Part shown: positions 13,503-19,265 of the stretch, piece after piece
Numbering within the stretch: position 1 is the first letter of the stretch
How the letters are laid out: each line of letters begins with the position of its first letter
Source of the DNA: CAZLWF01 sp031972835
Lineage (GTDB): Bacteria > Patescibacteriota > Minisyncoccia > Phycocordibacterales > UBA9973
Assembly: GCA_031972835.1 (NCBI GenBank)
Contig: DALYDX010000015.1
Span: 1 to 19,265 of the forward strand
Length of the DNA: 19,265 nt
Direction: 5' to 3'
Notes under the pieces: model-generated
Databases searched by the model: none
What the model saw: the letters and a program-made list of their open reading frames with translations, nothing else
Told to the model about the DNA's origin: nothing
Program-made: the position numbers and the translations under genes

Positions 13503-14619
13503 TTGCGATCCATGAATTAACGACTTTTGATTCATACATATCAAAAGAGTCTATGGTGGCACTCGCATGGAGGCATGCATTTTTAAATTGCATGTAGACA
13601 TCTTCGGTTTCCAACATTTTTCCTATTGCATTTCCAAGAGTAGCAGCATCTTCAATGGGCACAATGACTCCCTCTTTATTATCTCTAATGAATTCATGAG
13701 CACAGCCAACATTAGTCATGACAACGGGTACACCTGCTTCAATAGATTCAACCGCGACCCGGCACCAACCTTCATACACTGAGGAGATAAGTGTAAGTGT
13801 AGCGTTTTGATACAAATCCTCAGCCTTCATCCAAGGAATTATTTCAACGTATTCTGATATCTTTAATTCAGAAATAACCCTCTCTATCTCTTGTTTTAAG
13901 GGTCCCGCGCCAATAATTTGCAGCCGAATATTTTTATTTTTTTGTAGAGCAAGCGAAAACGCTTCAAGGGCAATGGGAATTCTTTTAAACCACACAAAGC
14001 GAGCGGGTAAAATAATACTATGTGGTTTCACATTAAAACTTGATACGGTCTTTTTGATTTCTCGTTTATAAAACATCGGTACTGTATCTATCTTCTTGTC
14101 TGTAATATGCAGTCTTTGTGTACAAAAGTTTTCAAGTCGCTGAGACACAACTCGTACTCTGTGCGCTCGTGGCAAAACAAAAAGACTTAAAAGATATTGC
14201 ACATAGGTACGAATGCTCTCATGCTGCATATGTGCACTAGAAATATCTGTATGAATCTGAACATGAAAGAATGTTTTAGTGAGTCGAGAAATGATAAGCC
14301 CAATCAAACCGATTTCAAATGGATCTTGCGTAGTAATAACAATCTGACACCCCTTGGACTGTAATTCCCTTACATCTTTCCATATTTGGAAAAAACCAAA
14401 TATTGATCCGATTACTGTAGAAAAACCAACAACAAAAACATTATTGTTTGAAATTCTTTTTTGCGAAATTTTTTTTGCAAAGATATAGGCGTGTATACTT
14501 GAAAAATGCCGCGCGTAAGTAAGAGTACGCTCCATAGCTTCAGATGATTCGCTAAGAAGTGAGGCATCCTGCCCGAGCATGACAAGATATATATTTTTGT
14601 TTTTTATATTTTGTTCCAT
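13483..14619 (-). CDS. Glycosyltransferase family 4 protein
   Basis: This 378-residue protein is a GT-B fold GT4 enzyme. In the C-terminal domain SIILPARFVWFKRIPIALEA (201-220) gives the donor-phosphate Arg and Lys, IRLQIIGAGPLKQEIE (231-246) the next strand and helix, EYVEIIPWM the following strand, and SSVYEGWCRVAVESIEAGVP (279-298) a complete EX7E motif (E283 and E291). The N-terminal domain (NIYLVMLGQDASLL) is less typical, with a hydrophobic helix GFFQIW near residue 75. It is the last gene of a three-glycosyltransferase block: its ATG lies 16 bases inside the end of the preceding gene. It should add one sugar to a lipid-linked glycan on the cytoplasmic face. Confidence 0.88.
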   Translation of the reverse strand: MEQNIKNKNIYLVMLGQDASLLSESSEAMERTLTYARHFSSIHAYIFAKKISQKRISNNNVFVVGFSTVIGSIFGFFQIWKDVRELQSKGCQIVITTQDPFEIGLIGLIISRLTKTFFHVQIHTDISSAHMQHESIRTYVQYLLSLFVLPRAHRVRVVSQRLENFCTQRLHITDKKIDTVPMFYKREIKKTVSSFNVKPHSIILPARFVWFKRIPIALEAFSLALQKNKNIRLQIIGAGPLKQEIERVISELKISEYVEIIPWMKAEDLYQNATLTLISSVYEGWCRVAVESIEAGVPVVMTNVGCAHEFIRDNKEGVIVPIEDAATLGNAIGKMLETEDVYMQFKNACLHASATIDSFDMYESKVVNSWIATISQVR

Positions 14620-15626
14620 ATGTGATGATACTCTTCAGCTAACACCTTGTAGGTTCTTGCTATTCTAAATTCTGAGATTTTTTGAGATTGCACATGATGA
14701 ACATTTTCATCCAATATCATTTCAAGGCTCTCCTGTATCTTGTTTTGATTTGTACTGTCTACGTACAGCCCAATATTTTGAGGAAAAAGGTTTCTAATTC
14801 CTGTGTCTTCTGTACAAATAAATGGACAGCCACTCGCCACACTTTCACAAATAAGATTCGGAGCAACATCACTTATTGATGGCTGAATAACCGCATAGGT
14901 TTCTGATAATACCCCCACTCGTTCCTGCGGATCAATATAATCAAACGAAAGCATAGCGTCTGGATATTTTTTAGCAAGTTCTTTCCAGATCTTCTTTAGT
15001 GTCTCAGTATTTTTAAATTCAGATGCACGCACAGGACAGCGTATTATTTTTAGCATTCCGGTTTTCCAAGCATACGGAATAGCCCCTGTAACAAGAGCAT
15101 TCTCAACAACATAGGTTTTTATATTTTCTAAGCTATACGGTTTTTTCCAAATATCTTGCTGCCAAGAAGTATTAAAGATAATAGCTTCAGCACTACGAAG
15201 AATCCTGCGAGTTAAAAAGAAAATTACTTTTTCCTTTACTGAGAGTTTTGGTGTTGGAAAGTAGAATGAAGAAAGTTTTTTATGGTCTTTCGTCCGAGCG
15301 AGATACGTTTCCCAAAGAAAATCTCCGCCTATGCGTACAACATATTTTTTTCGTTGTAGAACGCACACAGACACTGCAAGAATGAGCGCGCTCCACGTGT
15401 CTGCAATTACTACGAGCTCTGCTTTTTGAGATAGTCTCCAAACGTCGCGCACAAAAAGAAGATTTCGTTTTAGTTTTGAAAGTTTCTTATATGGTTCAAA
15501 ATTTGCATAAGAAATCCTATAGCCCATTTTTATAAATTCAGGTCCGATGGAAGAAACAAATGTTGCCGGCCCTCCAATCGATGGAGGAAAAAATGCTGAG
15601 ACAAGGAGGATATTTTCTACTTTCAT
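14604..15626 (-). CDS. Divergent glycosyltransferase family 4 protein
   Basis: The 340-residue protein opens with NILLVSAFFPPSIGGPATFV (5-24), the common N-terminal loop of GT4 enzymes with the GG(P/A) acceptor-site turn. VRIGGDFLWE (97-106) and AIIFNTSWQQ (148-157) are typical linker pieces. The C-terminal domain is shorter than usual; RASEFKN (200-206) stands in for the donor-binding R-x-x-x-x-K-N, and SDVAPNLICESVASGCPFIC (252-271) is the EX7E region with Asp253 in the first position and Glu261 in the second. Its ATG overlaps the preceding gene's TGA by four bases (ATGA), a classic coupling arrangement. It likely adds a sugar to the same glycan as its neighbours. Confidence 0.83.
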   Translation of the reverse strand: MKVENILLVSAFFPPSIGGPATFVSSIGPEFIKMGYRISYANFEPYKKLSKLKRNLLFVRDVWRLSQKAELVVIADTWSALILAVSVCVLQRKKYVVRIGGDFLWETYLARTKDHKKLSSFYFPTPKLSVKEKVIFFLTRRILRSAEAIIFNTSWQQDIWKKPYSLENIKTYVVENALVTGAIPYAWKTGMLKIIRCPVRASEFKNTETLKKIWKELAKKYPDAMLSFDYIDPQERVGVLSETYAVIQPSISDVAPNLICESVASGCPFICTEDTGIRNLFPQNIGLYVDSTNQNKIQESLEMILDENVHHVQSQKISEFRIARTYKVLAEEYHHIWNKI

Positions 15627-16801
15627 ACAAATAATAATTCTTTCATCTTAAGAGCAATCCTCTCCCAAGCATATTTTTCTTGTACAAGTACTTTTGCATT
15701 TACGCAAATGTTTTTATATAACACTTGATCAAATATAAGTCTTTCTACAGATCGAGCAATACTCTCTGGATTTTCATTCTCACAAAAAAGCCCTGTCGCT
15801 TTATCTCCATGAGACTTTGGATCAAAAAGAAAATCAGGTATTCCGCCGACAGGTGTCCCTATTACAGGTAGTCCGACTGCCATTGCCTCTAAAAAGGAAT
15901 TCCCTAGACCTTCCGACCGAGAAGGACGAATAAATACGTGCGCAGATTGAAGCAGTTGTATCACTTCCTTCTTTTCTTTTTGACCGTGGAAAATTATCCT
16001 TTTTTGTAGACCGTATTCAGCAACCTTTTTCTCAAGCATTTCTCTTTGAAATCCATCACCAACAATATCGAAATAAACGCTTTCCGGTAGTTTTACCATT
16101 GCCTCAATTACCAAATCAACGCCATTTTTTGGCACCAATCGTGAGGTCGTGATGAGTCGAAACTCTTCTTTTTTAACAGGTTGTGTTAATGGAATAAATT
16201 CTCCTACATCAACACCATTTGGCACAACCTCAGGTACAACTTGGGCCTTCATATGCAGAGCCCATTCTTTCAGAAAATTAGAAATGGTTTGAATTTGTTT
16301 TGCCTGTTTGAACACACCAGAAAAAAGAGTTCCAAACACTCTCATTTGTTTTTCTATATGCTCTGTTGGATCACCTTCTTGTAGTGTAAGAAGTAGCGGC
16401 ACCTGAGAAACTCGAGAAAAAATATTCCCCGGAACACCCGCACTATGTGCCATTATTGCCCATACTTTTTCAAACTTTATTTTTCGATGTAGCCAAAGTC
16501 CGACAAGAGGAGCCCAAAACTGGTAAAGAACTTTATTCAATCGTAATGGAAATGCTCGCAAATCTTCAAAAGTTGAGTTCTTTTTAGAAAAACCTATTCT
16601 GTGTACAAAAACATTTCCTATTTTTTCTTGTTTTGAAAGAATGCTGTCATACCGAAGCGTAATGAGATGGAACTCAAAATCTGTAGAGTGTAACCGGTCA
16701 GTAATTTCACGAAGCGCAACCTCTGCCCCACCCACAAAACGCGGGTAGTAGCTCATTGAGAAAATGAGAATCCTTTTTGGTTGTCTATTATTTTCCATCA
16801 T
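15623..16801 (-). CDS. Glycosyltransferase family 4 protein
   Basis: This 392-residue protein is a clear GT4 glycosyltransferase. ILIFSMSYYPRFVGGAEVAL (11-30) is the N-terminal signature with the GGAE acceptor turn. VPNGVDVGEF (193-202) is the interdomain linker, LITTSRLVPKNGVDLVIEAM (216-235) carries R221 and K225 for the donor phosphates, YFDIVGDGFQREML (243-256) follows, and RSEGLGNSFLEAMAVGLPVI (295-314) contains a full EX7E motif (E297, E305). A TTG one codon upstream is possible, but ATG 16801 is used here. The start lies 14 bases inside the end of the LTD-PKD gene, so the glycosyltransferase block is probably transcribed with it. Confidence 0.92.
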   Translation of the reverse strand: MMENNRQPKRILIFSMSYYPRFVGGAEVALREITDRLHSTDFEFHLITLRYDSILSKQEKIGNVFVHRIGFSKKNSTFEDLRAFPLRLNKVLYQFWAPLVGLWLHRKIKFEKVWAIMAHSAGVPGNIFSRVSQVPLLLTLQEGDPTEHIEKQMRVFGTLFSGVFKQAKQIQTISNFLKEWALHMKAQVVPEVVPNGVDVGEFIPLTQPVKKEEFRLITTSRLVPKNGVDLVIEAMVKLPESVYFDIVGDGFQREMLEKKVAEYGLQKRIIFHGQKEKKEVIQLLQSAHVFIRPSRSEGLGNSFLEAMAVGLPVIGTPVGGIPDFLFDPKSHGDKATGLFCENENPESIARSVERLIFDQVLYKNICVNAKVLVQEKYAWERIALKMKELLFV

Positions 16802-18281
16802 CAATTATTGTGTATTCGTCAGCCAAGGCACTCTCTTTTTTTGTTCCCAAGAACGCTCCTGCCACCACCGTAATTAAGAACAGCGGTAGAACATACCATA
16901 ACACAGAAGTGCTCTTTTCTCTGGATGTTGTTACAGCTGCAGTAAGTGGTAACTCGGACGTCGAAGATGCTTCTGTTTGAGTAGTGGAAGCTTGGACTAC
17001 TTTTTGCAACTGCACAGGTGGGGATACACTTGCCATCTTGGTCGCTATTTTTGGATTTGATTGTACAGTATTTGCCACATACGTTTTTAAAACAGTAGTA
17101 GAAGTTGCTGGTGCTGAGGCAATATTTGCAGTCACCGCCCTCCCTGGATCATATCGAGCTATGACTACCTTGTTTGGAAATAAAAGTTCAGTAATCTTTG
17201 CAGTACTATCACTCTTAAATTGAGTGACTTCTTGTGGAATACGCAGAGACGCGAAAGGTGCAATGAATGTGTTTTTTGGAAAAACATAATATCCATTTTC
17301 TCCGCCTCCTTTTTGTAAAAGCCAGAAAGAAAGATCTGTAAGATACTTTGATTTGTTTTCAATACGAATATAGGTACCGCCCTGTTCATCACTCCCCTCC
17401 GATAACAAAATATCTAAGGCAACAACAGTTACGGACGTGTGTTCATATGCAAAAGCAGTTGTACCATCTGCGGATGCGACAATATCAAGCACTATATGAT
17501 ATGTACCGGGATATTTATATCGATGAGTCGTTACTGACCCATACCCAACAGTGCCGTCCCCAAAGTTCCAAGTAAAAAAAGGGTTGAGTGCTGTTTTACC
17601 ACCTGAAACAAATGCCTGAGCTTTTAAAGTCGTCTCCGCGCCAGCAAAAGCGATTTGTGGAGTAACAATTGTACCGAAAAGTTCAGCGGCACCATATGTA
17701 CTCCCTGAGCCTGTAAGCGCCGGACCAGTGCCATTTATTGTGGTTTCGCCACCTGACGAAGTGGTCGTTGCACCACTTGTTCCTCCTGAACCATTTGCTG
17801 CGACTCCGGGTGACGGCACTGCAGCAATCCAAGCCGTAGACTTCTGGAGACTGTTTCCATCACCTGCTCCACCAAGTGTAACATCATACAAATATTCATC
17901 TGACACAACACTGGCATCATTTTTAAACGCAAGCGCTTCGCCAGTATTACTCAATGAAAAAGAAGACTTAAATATCTTGCCTGAGAAGTTTGGAAAATCG
18001 ATGAGAAACTTTGTTTTATCAGAGACCACGACACCATATTCATTAGCCGCTAGCTCTGCTACATATCCGTCTATTTGTTCGATGCCATGATTTACATTTG
18101 CTTCAAAAAATTTCCAAGTTGTAAAGTTAATCGTACTACCTCCAACATTTTGCACCTCCACCCACTCCCGTCCAGTATCAGACCCCGATGGGTCATACAT
18201 TACTTCAGTAATTGCTATTTGAGCACAGGTAAAAAAAGTACTACTTAAAAGGAGAACTCCGAGCGTAAGAGCCCTATTCAT
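16788..18281 (-). CDS. Exported lamin-tail (LTD) and PKD domain protein with C-terminal membrane anchor
   Basis: The 497-residue protein has a signal peptide (residues 1-20, ending FFTCA; the Cys is not in a good lipobox). An LTD domain follows (about 21-160; IAITEVMYDPSGSDTGREWVE is the diagnostic start), then a Gly/Ser/Thr-rich linker (161-198), a PKD domain (about 205-288; FTWNFGDG and HRYKYPGTYHIVL), a second LTD-like domain (about 288-380; TYIRIENKSKYLTDLSFW), a Pro/Thr/Ser linker, and a membrane helix (459-479) before a short charged tail. It should be displayed on the cell surface, as an adhesin, matrix-binding or cell-wall-associated protein. TATACT six bases before ATG 18281 gives it its own promoter, although the TraD-like gene ends only 27 bases upstream. 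Confidence 0.88.
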   Translation of the reverse strand: MNRALTLGVLLLSSTFFTCAQIAITEVMYDPSGSDTGREWVEVQNVGGSTINFTTWKFFEANVNHGIEQIDGYVAELAANEYGVVVSDKTKFLIDFPNFSGKIFKSSFSLSNTGEALAFKNDASVVSDEYLYDVTLGGAGDGNSLQKSTAWIAAVPSPGVAANGSGGTSGATTTSSGGETTINGTGPALTGSGSTYGAAELFGTIVTPQIAFAGAETTLKAQAFVSGGKTALNPFFTWNFGDGTVGYGSVTTHRYKYPGTYHIVLDIVASADGTTAFAYEHTSVTVVALDILLSEGSDEQGGTYIRIENKSKYLTDLSFWLLQKGGGENGYYVFPKNTFIAPFASLRIPQEVTQFKSDSTAKITELLFPNKVVIARYDPGRAVTANIASAPATSTTVLKTYVANTVQSNPKIATKMASVSPPVQLQKVVQASTTQTEASSTSELPLTAAVTTSREKSTSVLWYVLPLFLITVVAGAFLGTKKESALADEYTIIDDGK

Positions 18282-18287
18282 CCCCTA

Positions 18288-18316
18288 AGTATATAATCAA
18301 CAAAACAACTACTCAA
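18288..18316 (-). promoter_or_regulatory. Promoter of the LTD-PKD / glycosyltransferase run
   Basis: TTGAGT (18316 to 18311), a 17-base spacer and TATACT (18293 to 18288) on the minus strand form the best two-part promoter in the window. The -35 box overlaps the stop codon of the upstream ATPase gene (ctt gag tag). Six bases (tagggg) separate the -10 box from ATG 18281, predicting a leaderless transcript. Confidence 0.65.
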
Positions 18317-19265
18317 GAAGCTTTTTCAACACATCTGCTGGAATTTCATTGCTTTTTTTTGCCGGTGGGTCCGGATTCTCACGAGTCTCCTGCTTTTTTT
18401 CTTGAACCTGAGGAGTAACAAATGCTTGTTTTGGAACAGTTTGTTGTGTCACCTGATTGATACTTTCTTTCAGCTCAGTTTTATTCTTTACATCTGTCAC
18501 ATGAGTTTTAGATTGATTTTGTGAAGCAAGTAAAGAAGACAGGGACACCCGTTGTCCACTATTATTATCTTTTTTTACTTCCAGCTTTTGAATGGTGTCT
18601 TTTTGCACACCCTGTATTTCTTTTTGCAATGCGTCGCGCAGGCTTGTATTTGAAGAGGTTGCATTTTGCATCATTGGCTTTTGAGCAACTGCTGCAGATC
18701 TTGAAAACTGATTCTGTACCTGAGGTCTCGTCGCAGGAATAGGTTCAATCTTTTTTACTTGTTGTGGCACTTGAGGTACTGCTTGCGTCACTGTTTGTTC
18801 ATTTTTAGGGTAATAGGTTGCCTGGGATTGAAACGGTGGCCGTGGTGGAATACCTTTTGCCATTCGTGCTTGTTCACCTTTTTGCGTATCACGCACACGA
18901 TCCTCCTGAGTAAATGACACTGGGGCATGCCAGTCGCGAATTTCTTTTTCAACGTCCTCTTTTTTGCGCGCAAACTTCATTCGTGAAGCATCGATTACTT
19001 GTTGTTTATATGACGTCTCTGGAGGCAAAATTGGTGGTAAGGTAGTCGCAGAAAAGGGTTGTGAGCCAACTCCGTCTATCATCAGTCGTAAATATATCTG
19101 CCGTTGTCCAAGACTCACCACATCTTCCAGCATAAAGTACGGTGCAAATTCTTTCTCAAAAATTTCAGCATCTGCAGAACCAACTCGAAAAACAACCATT
19201 GTTCCTACATTACCAAACACAGCCTCTTTCACCTTCTCTGACATTTGGTCAACGTATTGGTGTGC
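18309..19265 (-). CDS. TraD/TraG-like type IV secretion ATPase, C-terminal part (5' end outside window)
   Basis: The frame is open to the window edge. The first visible residues are AHQYVDQMSEKVKEAVFG, so the ATG at 19244 is internal and not the start. AVFGNVGTMVVFRVGSADAE and the following EKEFAP, then IYLRLMIDGVGSQPFSA, are the conserved C-terminal end of the HerA/FtsK-type ATPase domain found in the TraD/TraG-like conjugation proteins of CPR bacteria. After about residue 115 of the visible 318 the sequence is a low-complexity tail rich in Gln, Lys, Pro, Ser and Val, likely disordered. The full protein would power DNA or protein transfer, or pilus-related traffic, at the membrane. The Walker motifs must lie outside the window. 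It precedes the surface LTD-PKD gene by 27 bases. Confidence 0.82.
   Translation of the reverse strand, partial: AHQYVDQMSEKVKEAVFGNVGTMVVFRVGSADAEIFEKEFAPYFMLEDVVSLGQRQIYLRLMIDGVGSQPFSATTLPPILPPETSYKQQVIDASRMKFARKKEDVEKEIRDWHAPVSFTQEDRVRDTQKGEQARMAKGIPPRPPFQSQATYYPKNEQTVTQAVPQVPQQVKKIEPIPATRPQVQNQFSRSAAVAQKPMMQNATSSNTSLRDALQKEIQGVQKDTIQKLEVKKDNNSGQRVSLSSLLASQNQSKTHVTDVKNKTELKESINQVTQQTVPKQAFVTPQVQEKKQETRENPDPPAKKSNEIPADVLKKLLE

Noticed and set aside
1..19265. CRISPR array, insertion sequence, rRNA or riboswitch
   Set aside because: I read both strands and saw no regularly spaced repeats, transposase, terminal inverted repeats, rRNA-like sequence or recognisable riboswitch.

Overview
The window looks like a piece of a Candidate Phyla Radiation (Patescibacteria) chromosome, most likely of the Parcubacteria group. 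It is AT-rich and compact, with gaps of a few bases and many overlapping stop/start junctions, and reads with the standard code (TGA is used as a stop). Several proteins have a CPR look: a Mur-type ligase that lacks the usual N-terminal domain, an Elp3 radical-SAM/GNAT enzyme, an exported lamin-tail/PKD protein next to a TraD-like ATPase, and a small exported protein with a CPDGS-VGR cysteine motif. The assignment comes from recognising these families, not from a search.

Layout. 1-1741 (minus) holds a partial exported protein and three small genes of unknown function, two of them membrane proteins. 1855-1928 is a tRNA-Gln(CTG). 1978-8474 is a surface-polysaccharide region: Wzy/WaaL-type ligase-polymerase with TPR tail, Wzx-type flippase (plus strand), two SAM methyltransferases, a 2OG-Fe(II) oxygenase-like protein and a GT4 glycosyltransferase. 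8481-12780 (minus) is a tight run of Elp3, Mur-type ligase, an unrecognised 162-residue protein and a LacD/DUF2090-like class I aldolase. 12816-13502 (plus) is a methyltransferase resembling Trm9/ALKBH8. 13483-16801 (minus) holds three overlapping GT4 glycosyltransferases. 16788-19265 (minus) holds the LTD-PKD protein and the C-terminal part of a TraD/TraG-like type IV secretion ATPase.

How it fits together. Four glycosyltransferases, flippase, ligase/polymerase, methyltransferases and oxygenase would build, decorate, flip and attach or polymerise a surface glycan. No initiating phosphoglycosyltransferase or nucleotide-sugar synthesis genes are in the window. Elp3 makes cm5U34 in tRNA, and Trm9-type enzymes methylate that product to mcm5U34, so the two genes may form a eukaryote-like wobble-uridine pathway in a bacterium.

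The strongest unlisted signal is regulatory. At five gene starts (1723, 11471, 12780, 12816, 18281) a TATAAT, TATAGT or TATACT hexamer lies exactly six bases before the start codon, and a TATAAG lies exactly six bases before the tRNA 5' end. This predicts leaderless transcripts. The two divergent gene pairs have -10 boxes that overlap or face each other as an inverted repeat. One gene (start 6658) instead has a promoter, a short leader and a clear Shine-Dalgarno site.
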